Shown here piece by piece: positions 1-6,583 of a stretch of 9,993 nucleotides of DNA. The position numbers and the translations under genes are program-made. Within the stretch, counting starts at the first letter, position 1. The number at the start of each line of letters is the position of its first letter. The notes below the pieces were generated by a model, which did no database searches, was not told the origin of the DNA, and saw only the letters and a program-made list of their open reading frames with translations. The stretch is from Pseudomonadota bacterium. Its GTDB lineage: Bacteria; Pseudomonadota; Alphaproteobacteria; Rhizobiales; Devosiaceae. The DNA is taken from assembly GCA_023415605.1 (NCBI GenBank), contig JAEZKB010000241.1, positions 1 to 9,993 of the forward strand. Reading direction: 5' to 3'.

Positions 1-896
1 TGAGCGACACCACTTCCCATGGCCACAAAGGCGCTCTCGGCGAGGATCGCAATGTTGCGCTGCCCGGCGGGGTGCCGTTTGCGCCGCTCAACGACGGCAA
101 CGCCATTCCCCAGCTCGGCTTCGGCGTGTGGCAAGTGCCGGAGGACGAAGTCGTCAACGCCGTCGGCGAAGCCATTCGCGCCGGCTACCGCCACATCGAC
201 ACCGCCCAGGGTTATGACAACGAAGCGGGCGTCGGCCGCGCCATCCGCGAAGCCGATGTCGACCGCGAGCAGTTGTTCATCACCAGCAAGATCCGTACGA
301 AGTCGATGGGCGCCGACACCCGCCGCGGCATCGAGGAGAGCCTCAAGGCGCTCGGCCTCGAGTACCTGGACCTGTTCCTGATCCACTGGCCGATCCCGGC
401 GCACAACAACTATGTCGAGACCTGGAAGGCCTTCATCCAGGCCCGCGACGAGGGACTGATCCGCTCGATCGGGGTCTCGAACTTCCTGCCCGAATATCTC
501 GGCCGGATCATCGACGAGACCGGCGTGGCGCCGGCCATGAACCAGATAGAGACCCACCCCTACTACCAGCAGCGCGACGTGCGGCAGTTCCACTTCCAGA
601 ACCGCATCCAGCTCGAAAGCTACTCGCCGCTGGGGAGCGGTGAGGTGCTGGACGACTCGGTCATCGCCGAGATCGGCCGCAAGCACGGCAAGACTCCCGC
701 GCAGGTGATCATCCGCTGGCACCTGCAGGAAGGATTGGTGGTGATCCCCAAATCGACCCATGCCGAGCGCATTCGCGAAAATATCGACGTCTTCGGCTTC
801 GAGCTCGACGATGGAGACATGCAGAAGATCGCCGGCCTCGACAAGCCCGACGGCAAGACCCTCGACGACCCGGCGACCAACAACGCTCTCTGGTGA
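1..896 (+). CDS. Aldo/keto reductase (AKR5/2,5-diketogluconate reductase-like), start codon cut by the window edge
   Basis: NAD(P)H-dependent cytosolic reductase of aldehydes or ketones in the aldo/keto reductase superfamily; the substrate is not determined. The frame is open to the left edge and the window begins with 'tg' followed by codons for SDTTSHGHKG. The real start is therefore probably an ATG or GTG whose first base lies just outside, giving 298 residues. A GTG at 72 would give 274 residues but discards in-frame sequence. With the longer numbering the catalytic tetrad is complete: D67 and Y72 in HIDTAQGYDNE, K97 in ITSKI and H129 in LIHWP. The cofactor-binding segment IPKSTHAERIREN lies near the C-terminus. 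The length is usual for DkgA/DkgB-like enzymes. The stop (894-896) overlaps the Shine-Dalgarno sequence of the next gene, so translation is probably coupled to the Crp/Fnr regulator. The family call is firm; a physiological role, such as detoxification of reactive aldehydes, is a guess. Confidence 0.93.
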   Translation, partial: SDTTSHGHKGALGEDRNVALPGGVPFAPLNDGNAIPQLGFGVWQVPEDEVVNAVGEAIRAGYRHIDTAQGYDNEAGVGRAIREADVDREQLFITSKIRTKSMGADTRRGIEESLKALGLEYLDLFLIHWPIPAHNNYVETWKAFIQARDEGLIRSIGVSNFLPEYLGRIIDETGVAPAMNQIETHPYYQQRDVRQFHFQNRIQLESYSPLGSGEVLDDSVIAEIGRKHGKTPAQVIIRWHLQEGLVVIPKSTHAERIRENIDVFGFELDDGDMQKIAGLDKPDGKTLDDPATNNALW

Positions 897-901
897 CCGG
901 C

Positions 902-1639
902 ATGAATGACCTCGATCGACTGCTCGCTCCCCTCTATGCCAGGCTCGCGGCTCGCGACGAACTGTCGGCCAAGGAGCGGGATGCGTTGCGGTCGATCGCA
1001 GGTCCACCCCGTGTCATTGCCGCAGGCAGCGACATGATCATCGAGGGCTCCCGCGCCACCCGCTCGACTCTGGTGACCGATGGCTACTGCACACGCTACC
1101 GCATGATGGAAGGCGGCGAGCGTCAGATCACCTCGATCCATGTGGCAGGCGACTTCGTCGACCTCCATAGCTTCCTGCTCAAAGTAATGGACCACAGCGT
1201 CTCGGCGCTGTCGAACTGCACCGTGGTCCATTTCGAGCACAGCGACCTCGAGACGATCACCCGGCAATATCCACACCTGACGCGGCTGCTCTGGCTCTCG
1301 ACCTTGCTCGATACCGCCATACACCGCGAGTGGATCGTCGGCCTGGGTCGGCTTTCGGCCTTCGCCCGGCTGGCCCATCTGATCTGCGAACTCTACATCC
1401 GCCTCAAAGTCATCGGCGCCGCCGACGACAGCGGTTTCGTTCTGCCCATCACCCAAGTGGAACTGGCTGATGCTCTTGGCATTTCTTCGGTGCACGTCAA
1501 TCGGGTCTTGCAGGAGATGCGCGACGAACAACTGGTGGTCTGGAAGGGCGCCCGCGTCGATATCGTCAACTGGGAGAAGCTCTCCGAGGCAGCCGAATTC
1601 GACACGCGCTACCTCCACCTCGAACGGGAGCCACGCTAG
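902..1639 (+). CDS. Crp/Fnr-family transcriptional regulator
   Basis: DNA-binding transcription factor of the CRP/FNR superfamily, 245 residues from the ATG at 902. A GTG at 893 is also in frame, but the ATG has a GGTGA element five bases upstream and begins with the normal-looking MNDLDRLLAPLY. The N-terminal half (about 35-125) is a cyclic-nucleotide-binding-type beta roll containing IIEGSRATRSTLVTDGY and VAGDFVDLHSF. A long dimerisation helix follows (about 125-170). The C-terminal winged helix-turn-helix (about 183-225) carries TQVELADALGISSVHVNRVL. No cysteine cluster like that of FNR is visible in the first 30 residues, and the cAMP-contacting residues of CRP are not recognisable, so the effector is unknown. 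The gene starts five bases after the aldo/keto reductase and ends three bases before the next gene. This suggests a small operon whose members, or neighbours, it may control. Confidence 0.92.
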   Translation: MNDLDRLLAPLYARLAARDELSAKERDALRSIAGPPRVIAAGSDMIIEGSRATRSTLVTDGYCTRYRMMEGGERQITSIHVAGDFVDLHSFLLKVMDHSVSALSNCTVVHFEHSDLETITRQYPHLTRLLWLSTLLDTAIHREWIVGLGRLSAFARLAHLICELYIRLKVIGAADDSGFVLPITQVELADALGISSVHVNRVLQEMRDEQLVVWKGARVDIVNWEKLSEAAEFDTRYLHLEREPR

Positions 1640-1642
1640 ACG

Positions 1643-1882
1643 ATGCACCGCTATTATTTCGACATTGTCGATCAGAACGGTCTGACCAGCGACACCGAAG
1701 GCATGGAATTTCCGACGATGGACCAAGCAGTCGCAGAGGCCCGCCGCGCCCTGGGCGGGTTGGTCAAGGACGCGCTGAGCGACGGCCAGAATCTGCCCAT
1801 CGAAATTCGTATCCGCGACGGCGACGAGAGGCCGGTTCTCCTGACCGTCATCATGACCACTGAAAACGGCAGTTCCGGCTAG
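1643..1882 (+). CDS. Small DUF6894-like protein of unknown function
   Basis: A 79-residue acidic protein that resembles the DUF6894 family, small proteins abundant in rhizobial alphaproteobacteria. The hallmarks seen are the N-terminal MHRYYFDIVDQNG, the central EGMEFPTMDQAVAEARRAL and the C-terminal beta strand VLLTVIMTTE. Its length is typical of the family and it has no signal peptide or membrane segment, so it is probably cytosolic. Function is unknown. The ATG sits three bases after the stop of the Crp/Fnr gene, with GGGAG twelve bases upstream as a possible ribosome site, so it is probably co-transcribed. Its stop codon overlaps that of the convergent MFS gene by two bases. The family call rests on remembered sequence pattern. 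Confidence 0.8.
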   Translation: MHRYYFDIVDQNGLTSDTEGMEFPTMDQAVAEARRALGGLVKDALSDGQNLPIEIRIRDGDERPVLLTVIMTTENGSSG

Positions 1883-3090
1883 CCCGAAAGGGTATCGACC
1901 TTTCGCAGCGCCGGGAATAAGCGCGACCAGAGCAGCACGATGGCGATGGTGCCGATGCCGCCCACAGCCACCGCCGCAACCGGTCCGACAAAGCCCGCCG
2001 CGATCCCGGCCCGGAACTCGCCGAGCTGATTGGACGCTCCAATAAACAGCGAATTGACCGCATTCACCCGGCCGCGCATGTCGTCCGGCGTCAGCAACTG
2101 CACCAGCGACGAGCGGATCACCACGCTGATTGTGTCTGACGCGCCAAGGATCACCAGCATGGCGATCGAGAGCGCAATATCGGTCGAATAGGCGAAGAGG
2201 ATGGTGGCAGTGCCGAACACAGCGACGGCCCAGAGCATGGTGACGCCGACCCGGTGCCTGAGGGGAAACCGGGCCAGGAACAGCGCCATGCAGACCGCGC
2301 CGATAGCCGGAGCCATCCGCAGGAAGCCCAGCGCCCACGGCCCAGCGTGGAGAATGTCGCGCGCATAGACCGGGAGCAGCGCCGTCGCGCCACCGAGCAA
2401 CACGGCAAAGAGATCGAGGGAAATACAGCCGAGCATCAGCGGCCGGCTCTTGATGAAGGCGACGCCGGCGAACACCGTCTCGAACGTCACGGGCCCGCGC
2501 GGTGGCGTCGTCGCCGGGCGGGGAATGGCAATGACGTTCGAGCTAGCGATGAGGAACAGCACGGCCGAGGCCAGAAACGGCACCACCGGCCCAAGGCCAT
2601 AAAGCAGGCCGCCAAGTGCCGGGCCGATGATGAACGCCGTTTGCATCACCGACGTCGACGTCGCAACCGCGCTCTGGAGTTGCGGCGTCGGCACAATGCC
2701 AGGCAGCAGCGCCGCCATGGTGGGCTGCTCGAAGGCGCGCGCCGCACCCAGCACCATCACCCCGGCGAAAATGCCCCAGGTTTCGAGCCAGCCCTGCCAG
2801 ACGCCGAGGGCGATCACGCCCATCGTCACCGCCTCGATGACTTGGCAGATAAAGCCGATCCGGCGCCGATCGAACTGATCTGCCACCTGCCCGGCCACGA
2901 AGGTCAGGATCAGCATGGGCATGAACTGGAACAGGCCCACCAGCCCCAGGTCGAACGGGTTGCGTGTCTTGTCGTAGACCAGCCACCCGATGGCCACGGC
3001 CGACCCTTGGAATGCGATGCCCGAAAGCGCGCGCGAGGAAACGAAGTGCCGGAAGGCCGGCAGACGAATGACGTGAGGCAGATCGGTCAT
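1879..3090 (-). CDS. MFS transporter (MFS_3/EntS-like exporter)
   Basis: Inner-membrane major facilitator superfamily transporter of 403 residues, using the proton gradient to move a small molecule, most probably outward. The substrate is unknown. About twelve hydrophobic segments are visible. The loop 2-3 signature appears as GQVADQFDRRR (residues 67-77). The second half contains MRGRVNAVNSLFIGASNQLGEF (starting at residue 338), typical of the MFS_3 group that includes the enterobactin exporter EntS. The ATG at 3090 was chosen because the family normally begins shortly before the first helix. The frame extends upstream to 3255, but those 55 residues are arginine-rich and look non-coding. No clear Shine-Dalgarno sequence precedes the ATG (the upstream bases are pyrimidine-rich), so the exact start is uncertain. 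The gene is convergent with the DUF6894-like gene and divergent from the tRNA. Confidence 0.9.
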   Translation of the reverse strand: MTDLPHVIRLPAFRHFVSSRALSGIAFQGSAVAIGWLVYDKTRNPFDLGLVGLFQFMPMLILTFVAGQVADQFDRRRIGFICQVIEAVTMGVIALGVWQGWLETWGIFAGVMVLGAARAFEQPTMAALLPGIVPTPQLQSAVATSTSVMQTAFIIGPALGGLLYGLGPVVPFLASAVLFLIASSNVIAIPRPATTPPRGPVTFETVFAGVAFIKSRPLMLGCISLDLFAVLLGGATALLPVYARDILHAGPWALGFLRMAPAIGAVCMALFLARFPLRHRVGVTMLWAVAVFGTATILFAYSTDIALSIAMLVILGASDTISVVIRSSLVQLLTPDDMRGRVNAVNSLFIGASNQLGEFRAGIAAGFVGPVAAVAVGGIGTIAIVLLWSRLFPALRKVDTLSG

Positions 3091-3302
3091 GGAGGCGGGG
3101 TTCTTGGTAGGTAGAAGGCGGGGCTGAGCTTCGTGGCGATCGGCGACCACAGAGCTCGACAGAAAAGAGCGCGGGGCAACTGGCTCTTGCCACGCCAGTG
3201 TCCGAGTTGACATCAGCAATTGCAAGGGTTTGCGTCGCACAATCCGCAACGACACTTTGCCCGGGCTGCAATCTGGTTCAGCGCGCTAACGCGTAAGGGC
3301 GG

Positions 3303-3331
3303 TTTCCACATCCTGCTGGGTTTGCTATGTG
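3303..3331 (+). promoter_or_regulatory. Possible promoter of tRNA-Arg
   Basis: TTTCCA (3303-3308) and TATGTG (3326-3331) are 17 bases apart and end nine bases before the tRNA. They match the sigma-70 -35 and -10 consensus at four and three of six positions, so this is a weak prediction resting mainly on position. Confidence 0.25.
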
Positions 3332-3332
3332 G
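3306..3332. repeat. Inverted repeat CCACAT/ATGTGG upstream of the tRNA
   Basis: CCACAT at 3306-3311 and its exact complement ATGTGG at 3327-3332 are 15 bases apart. After one mismatch two further T-A pairs extend the symmetry. It overlaps the possible tRNA promoter. It could be an operator-like dyad or chance; no factor is known. Confidence 0.35.
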
Positions 3333-3340
3333 CAACCGGC

Positions 3341-3417
3341 GGCCCCGTAGCTCAGCAGGATAGAGCGTGGGATTCCTAATCCCAAGGTCACGCGTTCGAA
3401 TCGCGTCGGGGTCACCA
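3341..3417 (+). tRNA. trnR-CCU: tRNA-Arg(CCU)
   Basis: A complete 77-base tRNA reading AGG codons. The acceptor stem GGCCCCG pairs with CGGGGTC (one G-U pair at the second position). The D stem is GCTC/GAGC, and the anticodon stem TGGGA/TCCCA holds the loop TTCCTAA. The variable loop is AGGTC, and the T stem ACGCG/CGCGT holds the loop TTCGAAT. The discriminator is A and CCA is encoded. The anticodon CCT is at 3375-3377. tRNA genes of this kind are frequent integration sites, and an IS remnant lies about 125 bases downstream. I found no second copy of the tRNA 3' end in the window. Confidence 0.97.
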
Positions 3418-3540
3418 GGTGTTGCGCGAGGACCGATTTTCCCATTTTTCGATGATGTGTTCGCAATTCTCGTTTTTTCGTATATGTTTAGCCGCATTTC
3501 GGCATAGCTTGGCACGAAGTTGAAAGTTCCCAAAAACGGC
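3418..3540. other. AT-richer spacer downstream of the tRNA
   Basis: This stretch is visibly richer in A and T than everything around it, with T runs at 3437-3440, 3445-3449 and 3473-3478. The T runs could end tRNA transcription, but I see no stable hairpin directly before them. No gene is recognised. The composition change suggests DNA of different origin next to the IS scar. Confidence 0.5.
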
Positions 3541-3669
3541 CATCAGACGCGCGTAAAATTAGGCAAGGGTCAATTCCTGCGAAACGACGACGTCGCCGGT
3601 GTCACTGATGGCATAGACTTGAAACACCGGCTTCGCGATGTCCAGTTCGACTCTGCTAATCTTCTTCAT
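3541..3669 (-). pseudogene. Remnant of an IS110-family transposase (N-terminus only)
   Basis: Reading leftward from the ATG at 3669, the first residues MKKISRVELDIAKPVFQVY match the start of IS110-family transposases, which typically begin MKKI..VGLDLAKNVFQVHG. The first catalytic aspartate of the RuvC-like DEDD fold would be D10. A likely ribosome site, AAGAGGA, lies seven bases upstream of the ATG. The frame reaches a TAA at 3559-3561 after 36 codons. Beyond it FYARL recalls the family's FYARLPPC motif, then similarity stops. Intact transposases have over 300 residues, so this is a dead fragment with a nonsense codon and a deletion. Two usually conserved residues are also changed: G to E before the LD, and N to P after AK. 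The left limit is approximate. Recognition is from pattern memory of the family. Confidence 0.72.
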
Positions 3670-3850
3670 GGGCCGGTCCTCTTGTGCGGTCCTCAAGAGA
3701 CCGCAACGTGCATATCGCGATGCCGGCGGAGCCGCCCGCAATATCGGAAGCGGACACTGCTTGGCGAAAGCACAGGGCGACGGCCAATGATTCCGCGCAT
3801 ATTCGGGTAACCTGTCAGACGTAGCCGACGGATCATCCCCGCCGGCTTCG
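3670..3850 (-). ncRNA. Structured region upstream of the IS110 remnant; possible bridge-RNA relic
   Basis: Seen: four hairpins upstream of the transposase fragment. These are a perfect seven-pair stem TGCGGTC/GACCGCA (3685-3705); a seven-pair stem (3712-3718 with 3738-3744) enclosing a GGCG/CGCC hairpin; TGCTT/AAGCA (3758-3772); and a GC-rich stem at 3824-3846. The long stem contains a G-U pair only if transcribed from the minus strand, the transposase strand. Known: IS110-group elements encode a structured bridge RNA between their left end and the transposase gene. Inferred: this is the decayed remainder of such an RNA. GC-rich DNA forms hairpins easily, so this is tentative. Confidence 0.3.
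3824..3846. repeat. GC-rich hairpin downstream of the sugar-acid operon
   Basis: The stem has four pairs, one mismatch, then three pairs, with GCCGACGG against CCGCCGGC-type bases. It lies about 60 bases beyond the stop of the last operon gene. There is no T run on the operon strand, so it is not a standard intrinsic terminator. It could slow transcription or protect the transcript end, or belong to the IS remnant. Confidence 0.4.
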
Positions 3851-3905
3851 CCCGCCTGTGGTCGTCAGATCGCTGGGCTGTTCAACGCGAGTTTGCTGCT
3901 TTCGT

Positions 3906-4775
3906 TTAGCTGGCCACGATTGCTGGGATCGGTAGCCCGATTGCATCGGCGGCCAGCTCAATCAGGCCGCCGCCGAGCAAGTCGATACCGCTCGATCCAG
4001 CAGTGGTGACAATCAGTCGATCCAGACGCGACCCTACGAAAGCGGGCTTGGTGACCAGCGCGGTTCCAACGCTCACGCGCGAGAGCCGCTCGCCGTCGGG
4101 CGATAGTTTGATGAGGTCACCACTGCCGACGGCAGCGAGCCAATAGTTCCCGTCCGCGTCGAATGCAGCACCGTCGGGTCGGCCATCGATCAATCGCATG
4201 TCTAGAACGAGTTGGTGGGCGCCGAGGTCGCCGGTCTCTGGATCATAGGCGTAGCGCCAGACCTGTTGGGTTTCGGGACTGGAGTCTGACAAGTGCAAGG
4301 TTCGCCCACTCGCGGAGAAGGCCAGACCGTTGAGCAGGCGGAAGCCATGCACCAGCTTTCGCGGCGGACCGCAACTGTCGATAACCCAGAGGGCACCGTC
4401 CGCGTGGGGACGGGGTGGATCATGCCGGCATGTCCCGATAAACCATCTTCCATTTGGGTCGACAGTTGCGTCGTTGAACCGCCAGCCCGGCGGAAGAAAA
4501 TCCACTGCCTGCCAGAGCCGCAGCCGCTCGGTTTTCGGATCGAAGACAAAGATCCCGTTTGGTAGCGCCACCAGAACGCCGGCGCTAGCAAGAGCGGCAA
4601 TCGAGCCGGGAAAGCCCGGCATGTCCCAAATCTGCTGGTCGCCGTTGTCTATATCGGTTCGAATGAGCTGACGACCCTTGATGTCAACGTGGTACAGGCA
4701 CGCCTCCGCCGTGTGCCACACTGGAGACTCACCCAGAAGTGCACGATGCATACCCACGGGCCGGTAGCCCGTCAC
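3906..4775 (-). CDS. SMP-30/gluconolactonase-family lactonase, probably aldarolactone hydrolase
   Basis: Cytosolic six-bladed beta-propeller metal-dependent lactonase of 289 residues, the normal family length. The metal and active-site residues of the SMP-30 family can be placed: E16 in GESPVW, N101 in FNDATVDPNG, N149 in LLNGLAFS and D201 in RPDGAAFD. The closing TKPAFVGSRLDRLIVTTA segment (242-259) is also typical. The start is a GTG at 4775, sharing GTGA with the stop of the preceding uronate dehydrogenase gene; the first ATG, at residue 9 (4751), is an alternative. Uronate dehydrogenases release aldaro-lactones, and the uronic acid lactonase UxuL belongs to this family. The context therefore points to hydrolysis of glucaro- or galactarolactone to the open aldarate. 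Last gene of the operon. The family is certain; the substrate is inferred. Confidence 0.92.
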   Translation of the reverse strand: MTGYRPVGMHRALLGESPVWHTAEACLYHVDIKGRQLIRTDIDNGDQQIWDMPGFPGSIAALASAGVLVALPNGIFVFDPKTERLRLWQAVDFLPPGWRFNDATVDPNGRWFIGTCRHDPPRPHADGALWVIDSCGPPRKLVHGFRLLNGLAFSASGRTLHLSDSSPETQQVWRYAYDPETGDLGAHQLVLDMRLIDGRPDGAAFDADGNYWLAAVGSGDLIKLSPDGERLSRVSVGTALVTKPAFVGSRLDRLIVTTAGSSGIDLLGGGLIELAADAIGLPIPAIVAS

Positions 4776-5560
4776 TTCGCGATGTCCCGTTCACCGGTCA
4801 TGCGGCCGCCCAAGGTCATCCACTCGCTAACCAATGTAGTGTCGACCCCCGCCCCCCGGAGCCGGTCGGCATGGACCTCGGCATTCGAACTCGGATGATA
4901 GCCAATTTCCGTCGCCACAGGATCATTGCGCTCGATACGCGCATTAGCGGACACACCCCAGGCCATGCGATAGCCATCGAAATCCGATCGAACACTCCGA
5001 TCGACGAGATGCACAGCGTCCTGCAGACTGAGCCAGGTCCGTAGCTCCCTCGCGTTGCGCGGTTCAGGGCAGCAAGTCAGTACGCGAAGAGCAATGCAGC
5101 TCATACCGGCTTTCGCCGCATAGACGCGCAGAAGAGCTTCGCCGGCGAGCTTGAGTGCACCGTAAATCCCACTAGGCGCAGGCGGCAAGTCTGGAGACAA
5201 GGGCGTGTCTGCCGGCAAAGCACCGACGGTGTGGATGCTGCTTGCAAAGATGAAGCGTCTAACGCCGGAGCGGGCTGCTGCTTCAAGCGTGACCTGCAAA
5301 CCATCGAGATTCAACCGACGGACGTGCTCCCAACCGCCGTCACCATTCGGAATGCCTGCGAAGTGCAAGACGGCGACTTTTCCTCGGCAGAGCTCCGTCA
5401 TGCGGTCAATATCTAGACAGTCTGCCAGAACGACACCCGGAGCCTCGACGATGTCGCAGCCGGTAACCGCGTGGCCGAGATCGGCCAAGCCGGCCAGCAG
5501 GGGCTGACCGATGCGTCCGGCCGCGCCGGTCAGAAGAACGCGATGACCCTCAGTTGGCAA
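4772..5560 (-). CDS. udh: Uronate dehydrogenase-like NAD-dependent SDR
   Basis: Extended short-chain dehydrogenase of 262 residues, the usual size of uronate dehydrogenase. That enzyme oxidises glucuronate or galacturonate at C1 with NAD+ to the aldarolactone. The NAD-binding TGAAGRIG is at residues 11-18, LHFAGIPNGDGGWE at 65-78, and the catalytic SSIHTVG begins at 107. Y133 and K137 stand in IYGALK. RTWLS (174-178), DAVHLVD and YRMAWGVSANAR (197-208) match the pattern remembered for the family. The start is a TTG at 5560: no in-frame ATG fits, and AGAAAGG lies eight bases upstream. The gene begins 11 bases inside the end of the Ldh_2 gene and ends in a four-base overlap with the lactonase gene. 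The neighbouring lactonase and aldarate dehydratase strongly support the assignment. Confidence 0.88.
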   Translation of the reverse strand: MPTEGHRVLLTGAAGRIGQPLLAGLADLGHAVTGCDIVEAPGVVLADCLDIDRMTELCRGKVAVLHFAGIPNGDGGWEHVRRLNLDGLQVTLEAAARSGVRRFIFASSIHTVGALPADTPLSPDLPPAPSGIYGALKLAGEALLRVYAAKAGMSCIALRVLTCCPEPRNARELRTWLSLQDAVHLVDRSVRSDFDGYRMAWGVSANARIERNDPVATEIGYHPSSNAEVHADRLRGAGVDTTLVSEWMTLGGRMTGERDIAK

Positions 5561-6566
5561 CGGATGACCTTTCTGACAGCGCGCGCAGCTGATGACAGAG
5601 AGTATTGGAGATCACGATCCCGCTGGCGCCGTTGGCAGCAGCGCGTGCTGCGTTGGATCGATCGCCCGGAACTGTAACACGATCGAACCCAGGCGCAGGC
5701 GTCGCCTCGCGCAGCCGCTCGAAGAGGCGGGTTGCACTCGCCGGAAAGCCGCCCGGTGCCTGGCTCAGGGAGGCGTCGATGTAGATTGACGCCATACTGT
5801 TGGTGTTGCGCGTCGTGTCTGATCCGATCGGCAGCAACGCGCCGAGCAGCTCGGCGAAGACGCCGATGCCATAGCCCTTGTAGCCGCCGAATGCTGCAAT
5901 GCCCGCGCCTTGGGTCAGCGCGACGGGATCATCGGTTCGGACGCCGCCAGGAAGAACAAGGAAATCACCCGACAGACGCTCCCCTCGTTCGGCGGCAAGC
6001 TTGACGGAGTTGGCCGAGGTCTCGCTGGTCGCGAAGTCCAGGATCATCGCCGCGCCTTCACCGGGCACGCCAAGGGCGACCGGGCTGGTCCTGAGGACCG
6101 CATCGGCAGAGCCATGCGGCACGACATTGGGCTTGCCACCATTGCCGTGCGCAAAATGAAGCGACACCACGCCGGCCTCTGCGGCGACCTCCGCCCATTT
6201 GCCGTTGCGCCCCAGATGACCAGAGTTCCGCAGGAGAACCAGACAGATACCTATCTCCCTGGCGCGGGCCGAACCGAGTTCGGCGCTGAACCGACCGACG
6301 ATCTGGCCGAACGCCCGGTTTCCATCGACGCGGATGACCGCTCCATTGTCGTCCAGGATGAGTGGCCGCGCACTGCCATCCACATCCCCGGCACGCAGGC
6401 GATCGACATACATCTGGATCAGCCGAAGCCCGTGCGACCCGTGACCGGTCGCCTCCGCTTCGATCAGTTGATCTGCGACAACGGCGGCATTTTCGGCCGA
6501 GGTGCCGTGGGCGCAGAGGGCGGCAACCGCGAAAGCCCTCGCGGCCTCGAATGAAATCAACGGCAT
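5550..6566 (-). CDS. Ldh_2-family (malate/L-lactate/sulfolactate dehydrogenase type) oxidoreductase
   Basis: Cytosolic NAD(P)-dependent 2-hydroxyacid dehydrogenase of 338 residues, the usual length of the family that includes YlbC, ureidoglycolate dehydrogenase and 2,3-diketogulonate reductase. Motifs seen: GHGSHGL (41-47), RNSGHLG (113-119) with the probable catalytic H117, DFATSETSANSVK (177-189), and GGYKGYGI (227-234). The ATG at 6566 follows the dehydratase stop after 17 bases, with a weak GAGA-type ribosome site. Its end overlaps the start of the uronate dehydrogenase gene by 11 bases. In this operon it may reduce tartronate semialdehyde or hydroxypyruvate, or act on a keto-deoxy intermediate. 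Family known; substrate inferred and open. Confidence 0.9.
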   Translation of the reverse strand: MPLISFEAARAFAVAALCAHGTSAENAAVVADQLIEAEATGHGSHGLRLIQMYVDRLRAGDVDGSARPLILDDNGAVIRVDGNRAFGQIVGRFSAELGSARAREIGICLVLLRNSGHLGRNGKWAEVAAEAGVVSLHFAHGNGGKPNVVPHGSADAVLRTSPVALGVPGEGAAMILDFATSETSANSVKLAAERGERLSGDFLVLPGGVRTDDPVALTQGAGIAAFGGYKGYGIGVFAELLGALLPIGSDTTRNTNSMASIYIDASLSQAPGGFPASATRLFERLREATPAPGFDRVTVPGDRSNAARAAANGASGIVISNTLCHQLRALSERSSVAN

Positions 6567-6583
6567 AACATTATCTCAAGCAG

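Larger units (their letters stand above)
3091..3340. other. Intergenic region between the MFS gene and tRNA-Arg
   Basis: About 250 bases between divergent genes, expected to hold the promoter of the MFS gene (leftward) and of the tRNA (rightward). I see no convincing protein gene. An exact TTGACA lies on the plus strand at 3207-3212, but no good -10 box stands at the right distance. An inverted repeat and a weak promoter close to the tRNA are listed separately. Confidence 0.6.

Noticed and set aside
620..2338. 572-codon open frame on the minus strand
   Set aside because: It runs antisense through the reductase, regulator and DUF6894-like genes and out of frame through the MFS gene. All have clear family motifs, and long open antisense frames are common in GC-rich DNA.
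2254..3114. 286-codon open frame on the plus strand
   Set aside because: Antisense to the MFS gene; its product is rich in Arg, His and Glu, as expected from a shadow frame of a hydrophobic protein.
3207..3212. Exact TTGACA -35 box on the plus strand
   Set aside because: No acceptable -10 hexamer 16-18 bases downstream, and it is about 130 bases before the tRNA; probably chance.
3437..3478. T runs after the tRNA as an intrinsic terminator
   Set aside because: No stable GC-rich stem stands directly before any of the T runs.
3213..3533. Minus-strand reading frames across the tRNA (106 and 62 codons) with peptides such as DAIRTRDLGIRNP and GLGIPRSI
   Set aside because: These are the well-known spurious peptides obtained by translating the antisense of a tRNA gene; the tRNA explains the sequence fully.
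3520..3810. 96-codon open frame on the plus strand
   Set aside because: It lies opposite the IS110 remnant, contains no family motif and has no ribosome site.
5910..6554. 214-codon open frame on the plus strand
   Set aside because: Antisense to the Ldh_2 dehydrogenase gene, with no recognisable domain; shadow frame.
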